From assembly GCA_018814245.1 (NCBI GenBank), contig JAHIZN010000020.1, positions 1 through 19,503 of the forward strand: 19,503 nucleotides of DNA. Direction: 5' to 3'. This document shows, piece after piece, positions 1 through 7,859 of this stretch. Under the pieces are notes generated by a model that saw only the letters and a program-made list of their open reading frames with translations, did no database searches and was not told the origin of the DNA. How positions within the stretch are numbered: position 1 is the stretch's first letter; each line of letters begins with the position of its first letter. Source of the stretch: a bacterium. GTDB taxonomy: Bacteria > UBA9089 > CG2-30-40-21. The translations under genes and the position numbers were made by a program.

Positions 1-146
1 CTTATCCCCTTAGGAATGATAACCCTGTAATCTTCCCTTCGATTTTAAGGCATTGATTATATTATTATCCCCATATCTCATGTCATATCTCCATATCCCC
101 CTTCTTACACTTTTAATGTTATAGCCTGAACGATTACAAAATTTAT
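1..146. other. Non-coding stretch downstream of rfbA
   Basis: No open frame with a credible start or ribosome site was seen here. The stretch is AT-rich and has a short reiterated word (ATATCTC / ATATCTCC / ATATCCCCC, about positions 72-104). This resembles the low-complexity word repeats found elsewhere in the window. I see no convincing terminator hairpin after the rfbA stop codon at 147-149. Confidence 0.5.
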
Positions 147-1019
147 TTATCTTGCCAACCTCAAAAGATATTGTCCATACTCATTTTTGCTTAAGGGTTC
201 TGAAAGCCGTAACAACTGCTCCTTATCGATATACCCCAGCAAATATGCTATCTCTTCTATACAGGCTACCTTTAACCCTTGCCTTTTTTCGACGGCTTCG
301 ATAAATCCTGCGGCATCAAAAAGGCTTTCATGAGTTCCTGTATCAAGCCAGGCATACCCCCTTCCCATAAGCTCAACCCTGAGATTAGCATCATCTAAAT
401 ATCTCTTATTCACATCTGTTATCTCAAGCTCTCCTCTCCATGATGGTTTGATATCCTTAGCAATTTCAACAACAGTATTGTCATAAAAATATAACCCGGT
501 AACAGCATAGTTGGATTTAGGCATCGAAGGTTTTTCCTCAATAGACAAAACACTTCCATCTGTATCAAATTCAACCACCCCATATCGCTCAGGGTCTGTC
601 ACATAATAGCCAAACACTGTTGCACCCTTTTTAGTGATTACATCTGAGGCTGCCTTTCTTAACATTTCGGTTAATCCGTGACCATAAAAGATATTATCCC
701 CCAGTATAAGGCAAACGGCATCATCACCGATAAATTCCTCGCCAAGTATAAATGCCTCTGCCAGTCCATTTGGGGAAGGCTGCTCCTGATAGCTGATATT
801 TAATCCAAGATGACCGCCGTCCCTGAACATCTCTCTGAACCTTGGCAAATCCTGAGGGGTTGAGATTATCAGAATCTCTCTTATTCCGGCAAGCATGAGC
901 ACAGAAAGTGGATAGTATATCATAGGCTTATCATAAATAGGCAGAAGCTGTTTACAGACACTAATGGTTACAGGATACAGCCTTGACCCGCTTCCTCCGG
1001 CAAGGATAATTCCCTTCAT
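147..1019 (-). CDS. rfbA: Glucose-1-phosphate thymidylyltransferase
   Basis: The 290-residue product is the usual length for RfbA/RmlA. This enzyme condenses dTTP and glucose-1-phosphate into dTDP-glucose, the first step toward dTDP-rhamnose and other deoxysugars for LPS or exopolysaccharide. It is cytoplasmic. Visible signatures are the N-terminal nucleotide-binding loop [16 protein letters not shown] (residues 3-18), the following [16 protein letters not shown] block, the catalytic-metal motif LGDNIFYG with Asp108, and an EEKP motif near residue 161. The ATG at 1019 overlaps the upstream gmd stop codon as ATGA, so the two genes are translationally coupled. rfbB, rfbC and rfbD are not in the window, so the final sugar cannot be told. 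The closely related glucose-1-phosphate uridylyltransferases lack this exact loop, and I consider the assignment secure. Confidence 0.96.
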   Translation of the reverse strand: MKGIILAGGSGSRLYPVTISVCKQLLPIYDKPMIYYPLSVLMLAGIREILIISTPQDLPRFREMFRDGGHLGLNISYQEQPSPNGLAEAFILGEEFIGDDAVCLILGDNIFYGHGLTEMLRKAASDVITKKGATVFGYYVTDPERYGVVEFDTDGSVLSIEEKPSMPKSNYAVTGLYFYDNTVVEIAKDIKPSWRGELEITDVNKRYLDDANLRVELMGRGYAWLDTGTHESLFDAAGFIEAVEKRQGLKVACIEEIAYLLGYIDKEQLLRLSEPLSKNEYGQYLLRLAR

Positions 1020-2044
1020 CTTTTTTCCTCCCTTACCCTTTTAATATCTGCCTCAGTCATCATTCTTGCCAGTTCTTCAAACTTGGTTTTTGGCTGCCAG
1101 CCAAGTTTTTCTTTAGCCTTAGAAGGATCACCCATTAATAGATCTACCTCAGCAGGTCGATAAAATTCTGGTGATATTTCTATCAATACCTTGCCTGTTT
1201 TTTCATCAATCCCTTTTGTTTCAACGCCCTGCCCTTGCCACTGTATCCTGAATCCTGCACAATCAAAGGCATATTCTATAAATTCCCTTACCGTATGAGT
1301 CTCTCCGGTAGCTAATAAGTAATCATCTGCCTGCTCCTGCTGAAGCATGAGCCACATCCCTTCTACATATTCCTTGGCATACCCCCAATCCCTTTTGGCA
1401 TCTAAATTACCTACCACAATCTTTTCCTGCAACCCATGTATTATTTTTGCAATGCCATAGGTTATCTTTCTGGTAATAAATTCTAATCCCCGAAATGGAG
1501 ACTCATGATTAAACAATATCCCTGAGCAGGCAAACATATTATAGGATTCCCTGTAATTTACCACAGCCCAGTGAGCAAACAACTTTGAAACCCCATATGG
1601 ACTCCTGGGATAAAATGGTGTTTTTTCTGTCTGAGGAATGGATTGAACCTCACCAAACATCTCACTTGTAGAAGCCTGATAAAATCTTGCCTCTGGTTTC
1701 AGTGTCCGGATTATCTCCAATAATCGCAGGACACCAATGGCATTTACCTCTGAGGTCAGGATTGGCTGTTCAAAGGAGGTATGAACAAAGCTTTGAGCAG
1801 CTAAGTTATAGATCTCATCGGGCCGGATTCTTTCTATTATTCTGTAGATGTTTTCAAACTCCAGTAGATCCATATAAACAATCCTGATATCCTGCTCTAT
1901 CCCTATTTCCTTTAATCTCCAATTGCTTGAATCCCCGCTTCTCCTGTCAGCCCCAAAAACCGTATACCCCTTTTCCAACAAAAGCTTTCCAAGATATGCC
2001 CCATCCTGTCCGCGAATACCTGTAATTAATGCTGTTTTATTCAT
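1016..2044 (-). CDS. gmd: GDP-mannose 4,6-dehydratase
   Basis: The 342-residue protein is a short-chain dehydrogenase/reductase-type enzyme. It converts GDP-mannose to GDP-4-keto-6-deoxymannose, the precursor of GDP-fucose, GDP-rhamnose or perosamine. The NAD(P)-binding motif is [12 protein letters not shown] (residues 7-18), followed by the Gmd-typical [11 protein letters not shown] segment. The catalytic centre shows STSEMFG (125-131) and YxxxK (Tyr150, Lys154). NHESPFRG around residue 180 is diagnostic for Gmd rather than other SDR epimerases. A strong ribosome site (AAGGAGG, 2050-2056) sits 5 nt before the ATG at 2044. The last codons overlap rfbA by 4 nt. The partner enzyme (fcl, rmd or per) is not in the window. 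Confidence 0.96.
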   Translation of the reverse strand: MNKTALITGIRGQDGAYLGKLLLEKGYTVFGADRRSGDSSNWRLKEIGIEQDIRIVYMDLLEFENIYRIIERIRPDEIYNLAAQSFVHTSFEQPILTSEVNAIGVLRLLEIIRTLKPEARFYQASTSEMFGEVQSIPQTEKTPFYPRSPYGVSKLFAHWAVVNYRESYNMFACSGILFNHESPFRGLEFITRKITYGIAKIIHGLQEKIVVGNLDAKRDWGYAKEYVEGMWLMLQQEQADDYLLATGETHTVREFIEYAFDCAGFRIQWQGQGVETKGIDEKTGKVLIEISPEFYRPAEVDLLMGDPSKAKEKLGWQPKTKFEELARMMTEADIKRVREEKR

Positions 2045-2099
2045 TATTGCCTCCTTGATTTATTGGTCATTTAACTATTTTTGAGATATGCTATCAGTG

Positions 2100-2122
2100 G
2101 TAGTCGCAGGCTTCAGCTTGCG
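2100..2122 (+). repeat. GTAG-type hairpin repeat
   Basis: The sequence starts GTAG and continues as a stem-loop: CGCAGGC, loop TTCA, then GCTTGCG (one mismatch). The same architecture, GTAG followed by a GC-rich stem with a short loop, recurs inside the MITEs at 9196-9660, in the msbA insert and at the right end of the window. It lies just upstream of gmd and may be a mobile or regulatory repeat. Confidence 0.6.
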
Positions 2123-2126
2123 TAAA

Positions 2127-2208
2127 CTCGATGTTCAAGTTTTTTCTCGACATAATCAATTTTAAGGGAAAGAACCACAAAGGGTGTAAATCTATAGGGA
2201 AATATTGG
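2127..2208 (+). repeat. Mosaic intergenic repeat shared with 10390-10614
   Basis: Two pieces of this stretch recur about 8 kb away. The 19-mer starting CTCGATGTTCAAG (2127-2145) is present as a perfect inverted copy at 10596-10614. The segment around CCACAAAGGGTGTAAAT (2169-2208) recurs directly at about 10390-10429 with a few mismatches. A short open frame crosses the area on the minus strand, but its product is low-complexity and follows the repeat, so I do not call it a gene. Confidence 0.55.
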
Positions 2209-2419
2209 TAACTATTCAGGTAAAGGAAGTGTAAGTAAGGGAAAAGGGGAAATGGGGAAAATGAGAAAGAATTCAGGGTAAAATTAAGAAGAAAAGGCTT
2301 TGTGGACATTTTCAAGTTCTATTTTTCTCTATAGAAAGGAATCCTTACTAAAAAAATAATGGGATTTTTCCCCCTTTTTCCCATTTTCCACTTTTTCCTT
2401 TGTTATACCTGAATAGTTA
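2209..2419. mobile_element. 211-bp foldback element with 14-bp perfect inverted ends
   Basis: TAACTATTCAGGTA at 2209-2222 is matched by its exact reverse complement at 2406-2419. The interior is also foldback-like: a purine-rich run (about 2223-2300, many GGGGAAA words) faces a pyrimidine-rich run (about 2355-2402). Transcribed, it could form a long imperfect hairpin. It contains no transposase frame. I could not define a convincing target-site duplication. It ends 3 nt from the toxin stop codon at 2423, so it may act as the transcript end of the toxin-antitoxin operon. Confidence 0.55.
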
Positions 2420-2422
2420 TAT

Positions 2423-2746
2423 TTATTGTTTTATTTTGGTTGCATAAGTTTTATCATGGGGTCCAATTGCAACAAATTTTATAGTATCATCCAGACAATC
2501 TTGACAATCATTACATAAAACAATATTGTTATCACCTTTTTTCCGGCAAACATAACAATATAGAAATATAATGATAAAATTTTTCTTTACCGGAGCACTA
2601 TAAAATCCTCTGAAATTTCCTTTAAGTGGTTCACCTAACCCAATTGGGTCGCTTATTATCATATCAACTTTATTTTGAATATTTTTATTTATTGAAGAAT
2701 GTTTTTTGACTCCGTTTTTGAAATCCGAACTAAATTTTATATTCAT
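2423..2746 (-). CDS. RelE/YafQ-like toxin with Cys cluster
   Basis: The 107-residue protein has the layout of RelE/ParE-superfamily mRNA interferases. An N-terminal helical segment includes FSSDFKNGVKKH and a LKGNFRGFYSAPV block (residues 41-53). A beta core follows, ending in FVAIGPHDKTYATKI (91-105), where the His and Tyr positions match catalytic residues of YafQ-type toxins. An insertion between core strands carries Cys64, Cys67, Cys78 and Cys81 (CX2C-X10-CX2C) plus Cys84, a possible zinc knuckle. The ATG overlaps the antitoxin stop codon as ATGA, the usual coupling in type II modules. Function is inferred from fold-like motifs and from the partner gene; activity cannot be told from sequence. 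Confidence 0.78.
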   Translation of the reverse strand: MNIKFSSDFKNGVKKHSSINKNIQNKVDMIISDPIGLGEPLKGNFRGFYSAPVKKNFIIIFLYCYVCRKKGDNNIVLCNDCQDCLDDTIKFVAIGPHDKTYATKIKQ

Positions 2747-2997
2747 TTGAAAACCTCATCATAACTACACCATTTCATTTTTCCAGAACGGATTTTTGAA
2801 ATTGTACTTAAAAGTGACTCCTGAAATGATGGGGCTGCAATTATAATATCAGTTGGATTATTCTCTTTAACATGCTTTAAATTCAAAATAAATTGATTAA
2901 TAATTTCTGAAACAGTTGTTCGATTTTCTGTTGCATATATTTTGGCATAATCAATTAAATCATAATCCAAAGTGATGTTTAATTTACCTTTGTTCAT
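2743..2997 (-). CDS. Ribbon-helix-helix antitoxin (DUF6364-like)
   Basis: The 84-residue protein opens with KLNITLDYDLIDYAKIYATENRTTVSEII (residues 4-32, shown here only to mark the region). This is the beta-strand plus two helices expected of a ribbon-helix-helix DNA-binding domain, and it resembles the DUF6364 family. The C-terminal half (about 45-84) should wrap and neutralise the toxin encoded immediately downstream with a 4-nt overlap. A GGAGG ribosome site lies 7 nt upstream. The promoter upstream carries three repeats at 11-bp spacing that the protein probably binds for autoregulation. The family name is by recall, without a profile search. Confidence 0.75.
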   Translation of the reverse strand: MNKGKLNITLDYDLIDYAKIYATENRTTVSEIINQFILNLKHVKENNPTDIIIAAPSFQESLLSTISKIRSGKMKWCSYDEVFK

Positions 2998-3004
2998 ATT
3001 AAAA

Positions 3005-3057
3005 CCTCCAAATTTTATTATACTTCTATTATACGACTATTATATGTATTTTGTCAA
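3005..3057 (-). promoter_or_regulatory. Toxin-antitoxin promoter, operator repeats and RBS
   Basis: Read on the minus strand, there is a consensus -35 TTGACA (3052-3057), an 18-bp spacer and a consensus -10 TATAAT (3028-3033). GGAGG (3005-3009) precedes the antitoxin ATG. Three copies of TATTATAC/T lie at 3016-3023, 3027-3034 and 3038-3045, exactly 11 bp apart and therefore on one face of the helix; the middle one overlaps the -10. This suits cooperative binding by a ribbon-helix-helix repressor. Confidence 0.75.
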
Positions 3058-3059
3058 GT

Positions 3060-3276
3060 GTTTTCCTTGTTTTCTGAAGATTAGAGGAGGAAAATAGTAT
3101 TATTGGTTTGTGGTATTGGATGTGAAAACTGGTTTACCAATACTGACTTCCCTTCTGGAGTCACGAGGAGAATGGGCATGCCGCTGGATAGGTAGCCAAT
3201 TAAAGAGCTTGGAACAAATACTTTAATTGGTTTATCACAGATGGTATGGTATCATACCATTTTCTTAAGTGATGAA
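3060..3276. other. Gene-free stretch with one palindrome
   Basis: No gene with start, ribosome site and credible length was found here on either strand. A 15-nt palindrome, ATGGTAT-C-ATACCAT, lies at 3246-3260, preceded by another ATGGTAT at 3241. It could be a protein-binding site or a weak hairpin. A minus-strand frame ending at 3081 has coding-like text (around PSSLIGYLSSGMPILL) but no start and no recognisable family. Confidence 0.5.
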
Positions 3277-3429
3277 TTAGGTAAAGGTGTGTTGCATTTG
3301 TTGTGCCATTTTCATTTTCAACAAACTACCAAGGTGTAGTAGCCCTTTAATCTGCTGCAAAGAATCTTCGACCTCATCCAAACACTCATGTCTGATAAAC
3401 GCTTTAATCTGTTTTATATGGTTTAACAT
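3277..3429 (-). pseudogene. Truncated P-II-like protein remnant
   Basis: A 50-residue frame starts with an ATG inside the 3' end of czcA (3429) and stops at 3277. Residues 6-29 (starting KQIKAFIRHECLDEVEDSL) closely resemble the N-terminal strand and helix of P-II signal proteins (typical pattern IKAFIRPxKLDEVxxAL). The remaining 20 residues do not look like P-II. The usual P-II length is about 105-112 residues, so the T-loop and C-terminal half are missing. P-II-like genes are known neighbours of CusA/CzcA efflux genes, which supports the reading. It overlaps czcA by 26 nt, so it may once have been translationally coupled. Alternatively it is a chance short frame. Confidence 0.5.
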
Positions 3430-6400
3430 CAAACCATTTATAAAGTGACGGTAAAACTATCAAGGTCAATAAGGTAGAGGTAATTAATCCGCCGATAACT
3501 ACCGCAGCAAGCGGCTTTTGTATCTCTGAACCTGTGCCGGTTGCAAATAACATGGGCAATAAACTAAAAATCGTAATCATCGCTGTCATCAAAACAGGTC
3601 GAAGTCTGTTTTCACATCCTTTTACAATTGACTCTTCGAGACCCATCCCTTTCTCTCTTAGTTGCGATATGTAGGAAACCAGCACAATACCGTTCAAAAC
3701 AGCTATCCCAAACAAGGCTATAAATCCAATTGATGCTGGGACTGATAAATACAATCCGGAAATATAAAGAGCAAAGACCCCGCCGACCAGAGCAAAAGGT
3801 AAAGTGAGCAATATTAAAAATGTCTGCTTTAATGAACCAAAAGTTAAATAAAGCAGAAACATAATTAATCCTATACATAAGGGAATTATAATCATAAGGG
3901 TTTTCATGGCTCTCTCTTGATTTTCAAATTGTCCACCCCATTCCAGATAATAGCCTACAGGGAGTTTAATATTATTTTCTATTTTTTCTTTTGCTTCCTT
4001 AACAAAACTCCCCATGTCTCTTCCATGGATATTCATTTCTATTCCTATTCTTCGCTGCCCATTCTCCCGGCTTATCTGAAGTGGTCCTTCTATCTCCTCA
4101 ATATTTGCAATCTGACTTAAAGGGACATTATAGCCTGCCGGGGCAGTAACAAGAATATTCCCCATAGCCTCTATGCTATTGCGTTTTTCCTCACAAAACC
4201 TTATCTTTATATCAAAACTCTTGTTTTCTTCATAAATTTGCGTGGCAGATTTACCGCCTATGGCAATTTCAATGACATTTTGCACATCGCTTATATTAAT
4301 ACCATAACGGGCAATTTTTTCTCTGTTAATATCAATATTGATATATGATTGTCCTGCAACTTTTTCGGTCATTAAATCTTTAACACCATCAATTTTTGAT
4401 ACCACTTCAGATATTTCATCCCCTTTTTCTTTTAACACCTCTGTATTATCACCAAATAATTTTATAATGAGCTGTGCTTTGGTTCCTGCTACTGTTTCAT
4501 CTATTCTGCATTGGATAGGCTGACTAAACCCGAATAAAATACCCGGTATCTTTTCTAATGCCTGCCTCATTTTTTCTGTCAATTCTTCACGGCTGATTTT
4601 CTTATCAGGCCATTCTGATTTTGGTTTTATTATGCCTACATATCCTGTTCTATCTACCCCCCTTACATCTAAGGCAAGACCCGTCTGACCAATTCTGCCA
4701 ACAACTGTTCCCAACTCTTGAAACTTATTCAGTTCCCGGGCGGCAAGTAGATTTATCTCTTTAGCTTTTTCTAATGATACCGTTGACAGTAACTGAATAT
4801 CCATATCAAATGCACCCTCATCCATAATCGGTACAAATTCTGTGCCCAAATGTGGAATTACCAATAGCGCGCATATTGATAATATTAATGGAATACCAAT
4901 TAAAAATACTCTTAATTTCATTGCCCTGTTTAATAACGGCAGATACAATTTTTTAATCATTTTTATAATTATACTTTCTTTTTCCGGCTCAGGCTTAAGT
5001 ATCTTAAAACATAATACCGGAATAACAAATATTGACAATAAAAGCGATGCAAATAATGCTATTGATACAGTAAGGGCAAGCGGGGTGAACATTTTACCTT
5101 CTATGCCTTGCAAAGAGAGTATGGGTAAAAAAGTAATGGCTATAATCAATTCACCTAAAATACTCGGTTTTCTTACTTCTAACACCGCTTTAATAACCGT
5201 ACTTATCTTTGGCGTATTATCTTGCTCACTTAAATGTCTTTGCACATTTTCTACTTGTATAATTGTTGCATCTATAATCATTCCAATTGAAATAGCAAGT
5301 CCACCTAATGACATTAGGTTTGCATCTATACCTAAATTTTTTAAGACAATAAATGTTAAGAGTATTGAAAATGGCAATGATAATAGAACGATAAGCACCC
5401 CCCTAAAGCTTCGTAAAAATAAAAATAAAAAGATAATCACAAATATCGAACCTTCGATAAGTGCTTTGGTTACGGTACTGATACTTGCTTCAACTATAGT
5501 CGTTCTATCATAATAAGGTTTTATTTTTATGCCAGTTGGCAACAGAGAACTTTTATTAATTTCATCCACTTTTTCTTTAACCCGTTTTACAACTTCCCGG
5601 CTATTTTCACCGTACAGCATCATGGTGATGCCGCCAACACATTCATCTTTCCCGTCAATAATGGATGCACCCTGCCGCACTGCCTGACCTATTTTTACTT
5701 CGGCCACATCTCTAATATATATCGGTATCCCGTCGAGTGCCTTAAGTACAATATTTTCCATATCTTGTGTATTTTGGATAAGACCTATGCCTCTTATTAT
5801 GGATTTTTCTGATTTGTTTTCTAAAATATTACCGCCAACATTCTGATTGTTATTTTCTACAGCACTATAAACTTCTTGAATGCTTAAATTATATTTTAAT
5901 AATTTATCAGGATTTACTAATACCTGATATTCCCTAAAATATCCGCCAAAAGAGTTTATTTCACTTATACCCGGAATATTTTTAAGTAATGGGGTAATAA
6001 TCCATTCCTGCAATGTTCTTAATTCTGTTAGAAATTTAACTTTTTCTGCTTCATCTTCAGGAAGTTTACAGTCTAAAGTATATTGATAAATTTCTCCCAT
6101 TACTGTTGCCAAAGGGCCTAATGCTATCTCTACCCCTTTTGGCACAGATTCTTTTGCTTCAACAAGCCTTTCAGACACCAACTGTCTGGCAAAATAAATA
6201 TCAACATTATCCTTGAAAATGATGGTGACTATTGAAATGCCATATTTTGTTACCGATCGCATCTGTTCTACTTTGGGCAATCCTCTCATTGCCATTTCAA
6301 TTGGATGGGTAATTGTTCTTTCGATTTCCATGGCAGAGAGTCCTTGAGCATAACTTACAACTTCTACCTGCTTGTTAGTCACATCCGGGAACGCATCAAT

Positions 6401-6505
6401 GGGTATGGTCAGGCATGAGTATACTCCGAGAGCAGCGATAATTAATGATATGATCATAATGGTAGCGCTCTGTTTCAAACAGAATTTAATTATTTTTTCT
6501 AACAT
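3404..6505 (-). CDS. Heavy-metal RND efflux pump, CzcA/CusA type
   Basis: The 1033-residue length is typical of inner-membrane HME-RND permeases. They use the proton gradient to drive metal ions from periplasm or cytoplasm through the tripartite channel. Visible features are TM1 (about residues 13-33), the IPIDAFPDVTNKQVEV segment (34-49) conserved in CzcA/CusA proteins, a first periplasmic porter domain, and a TM4 proton-relay region GMIIDATIIQVENV with Asp412 and Glu419. A second porter domain follows, then the C-terminal membrane block (about 880-1025). Hydrophobic helices are visible throughout. The adaptor gene lies 22 nt upstream. The pump could handle divalent ions (Zn, Co, Cd, Ni) or Cu/Ag. 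I could not place the CusA methionine relay with certainty, so I leave the symbol empty. The gene overlaps the P-II-like remnant at its 3' end. Confidence 0.93.
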   Translation of the reverse strand: MLEKIIKFCLKQSATIMIISLIIAALGVYSCLTIPIDAFPDVTNKQVEVVSYAQGLSAMEIERTITHPIEMAMRGLPKVEQMRSVTKYGISIVTIIFKDNVDIYFARQLVSERLVEAKESVPKGVEIALGPLATVMGEIYQYTLDCKLPEDEAEKVKFLTELRTLQEWIITPLLKNIPGISEINSFGGYFREYQVLVNPDKLLKYNLSIQEVYSAVENNNQNVGGNILENKSEKSIIRGIGLIQNTQDMENIVLKALDGIPIYIRDVAEVKIGQAVRQGASIIDGKDECVGGITMMLYGENSREVVKRVKEKVDEINKSSLLPTGIKIKPYYDRTTIVEASISTVTKALIEGSIFVIIFLFLFLRSFRGVLIVLLSLPFSILLTFIVLKNLGIDANLMSLGGLAISIGMIIDATIIQVENVQRHLSEQDNTPKISTVIKAVLEVRKPSILGELIIAITFLPILSLQGIEGKMFTPLALTVSIALFASLLLSIFVIPVLCFKILKPEPEKESIIIKMIKKLYLPLLNRAMKLRVFLIGIPLILSICALLVIPHLGTEFVPIMDEGAFDMDIQLLSTVSLEKAKEINLLAARELNKFQELGTVVGRIGQTGLALDVRGVDRTGYVGIIKPKSEWPDKKISREELTEKMRQALEKIPGILFGFSQPIQCRIDETVAGTKAQLIIKLFGDNTEVLKEKGDEISEVVSKIDGVKDLMTEKVAGQSYINIDINREKIARYGINISDVQNVIEIAIGGKSATQIYEENKSFDIKIRFCEEKRNSIEAMGNILVTAPAGYNVPLSQIANIEEIEGPLQISRENGQRRIGIEMNIHGRDMGSFVKEAKEKIENNIKLPVGYYLEWGGQFENQERAMKTLMIIIPLCIGLIMFLLYLTFGSLKQTFLILLTLPFALVGGVFALYISGLYLSVPASIGFIALFGIAVLNGIVLVSYISQLREKGMGLEESIVKGCENRLRPVLMTAMITIFSLLPMLFATGTGSEIQKPLAAVVIGGLITSTLLTLIVLPSLYKWFDVKPYKTD

Positions 6506-6527
6506 AATTTTTTCACCTCAATTTTGA

Positions 6528-7859
6528 TTAATGACATGGATCTTCAAGCCCTTCTTTTTTCAGTTCTGATAACAGAAAAAAATTACCCTTAACTACTACC
6601 TTTTCACCTTCTTGAATACCGGATGTTATTTCAACCAATTCATTGTTCTGTAGTCCAATCTCTACTTTTCGAGCTATAAACTCGTTATCTTGTTTTTGAA
6701 TAAAAACTATGATTTCTCCATCTTTTTTCTGTACGGCTTCTGACGGAACTGCAATGGGAACAGCCTGTTCTTTTACCGCAAATTTTCCTGTAACAAATAA
6801 TCCGGGACGAAGTATGCCTCTGGGATTATTTATAACTGCTCTGGCAATAGCTGTTCGTGTCTCTTCTGAAACAATGGGTGCAAAATATGATATTCGTGCT
6901 TTAATGTCAGAAATATTATTATTAACAGAAATTAAAACATTCATGCCGGTTTTAATATGGAGGATATCCTTCTCATGAACCTTAAAATCTATCCACACGG
7001 TGTTAAGGTCAGCGATTAAATACAGGTTACTCTCTTCTCTGGCCATTTCACCTACTGAAATATGTTTTTCAATGACTATGCCATTGACCGGAGCTATGAC
7101 CTCATAACGGGTATATGAAAGATCATGTCCATTAGATAATTTAGGTAGATTTTCTTCTGAAAAACCCAAAGAATGTAATTTTTGTTCGGCAGACCGTAAT
7201 TCAATCCGAGCTTTTTGGAACTGCTGTTTGGCATCAAGATATTCCTGCTCAGCAGTTATCTTTTTTTGCCATAGCTCTTCTTCACGCTTAAAATTTGCTT
7301 CGGTTAAATACAGCATTTCCTGAGCCGAAAAATATGCTGCTTTTAAGTCAGCCAATTCTTTACTTTCTAATATAGCCATCACATCCCCTGATTTTACTTT
7401 ATCACCAATAGATTTTCTTACTTCTTTGACCACGCCTGGAACTTTTGGTAAAATATGTGTACTTTTATCTTTATTCAATGTAATCTCACCAGGTAAATTA
7501 ACAAAGAGATTAAGAGTACCCGGACCTGCTGGTTCGGTCTTAATGCCAATCTTTTCTATGCCAGCAGATTGCAGGCTAATAATGTTTTCTTCAGAACAAT
7601 GATCTTCTTCTTTTCCTTCCGGCGGATTATGGGTTTCATGATTAGATTCCTGTGCTTCTTTACATTTATTGTTCTCTTCAGAATGACAATCTTCTTCTTT
7701 TCCTTCCGACAGACTATGGCTTTCATGATCATGTTCCTGTGCTTCTTTACCTTTATCGAATATAGATTTAATTATCTTAAAATCAGAAAAGAATAGTATT
7801 AACAATATAGATGCTGATATAACAAACCCTATCCCTAAAATCCTTGAAAATTTAATCAT
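6528..7859 (-). CDS. Metal efflux periplasmic adaptor, CzcB/CusB type
   Basis: The 443-residue membrane fusion protein links the RND pump to the outer-membrane channel. It has an N-terminal hydrophobic anchor (about 8-26) and then a His/Glu/Cys-rich segment (38-92) built of two near-identical units of 29 and 26 residues (KEAQEHDHESHS... and KEAQESNHETHN...). Next come the first biotinyl-lipoyl half (PKVPGVVKEVRKSIGDKVKSG, 138-158), a helical hairpin (about 168-232), the second half (YEVIAPVNGIVIEKHISVGE, 252-271) and beta-barrel and membrane-proximal domains. The acidic/His region would bind metal ions and could present them to the pump. The start overlaps the czcC stop by 8 nt, showing coupling. 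Such metal-binding extensions are known for CzcB-like proteins; this one is enlarged by an internal duplication. Confidence 0.92.
   Translation of the reverse strand: MIKFSRILGIGFVISASILLILFFSDFKIIKSIFDKGKEAQEHDHESHSLSEGKEEDCHSEENNKCKEAQESNHETHNPPEGKEEDHCSEENIISLQSAGIEKIGIKTEPAGPGTLNLFVNLPGEITLNKDKSTHILPKVPGVVKEVRKSIGDKVKSGDVMAILESKELADLKAAYFSAQEMLYLTEANFKREEELWQKKITAEQEYLDAKQQFQKARIELRSAEQKLHSLGFSEENLPKLSNGHDLSYTRYEVIAPVNGIVIEKHISVGEMAREESNLYLIADLNTVWIDFKVHEKDILHIKTGMNVLISVNNNISDIKARISYFAPIVSEETRTAIARAVINNPRGILRPGLFVTGKFAVKEQAVPIAVPSEAVQKKDGEIIVFIQKQDNEFIARKVEIGLQNNELVEITSGIQEGEKVVVKGNFFLLSELKKEGLEDPCH

Noticed and set aside
2094..2315. A 73-codon minus-strand frame downstream of the toxin
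   Set aside because: It crosses the foldback element and a dispersed repeat, and its product is low-complexity Phe/Leu/Pro text with no ribosome site.
3081..3222. A coding-like minus-strand text around PSSLIGYLSSGMPILL, considered as a glycosyltransferase fragment
   Set aside because: There is no start, no ribosome site and too little sequence. The resemblance to a glycosyltransferase C-terminal motif is too weak to call.
4842..5513. A 223-codon frame on the plus strand opposite the RND pump gene
   Set aside because: It is antisense to a strongly conserved pump region, has no ribosome site, and its composition mirrors membrane-segment codons of the pump.
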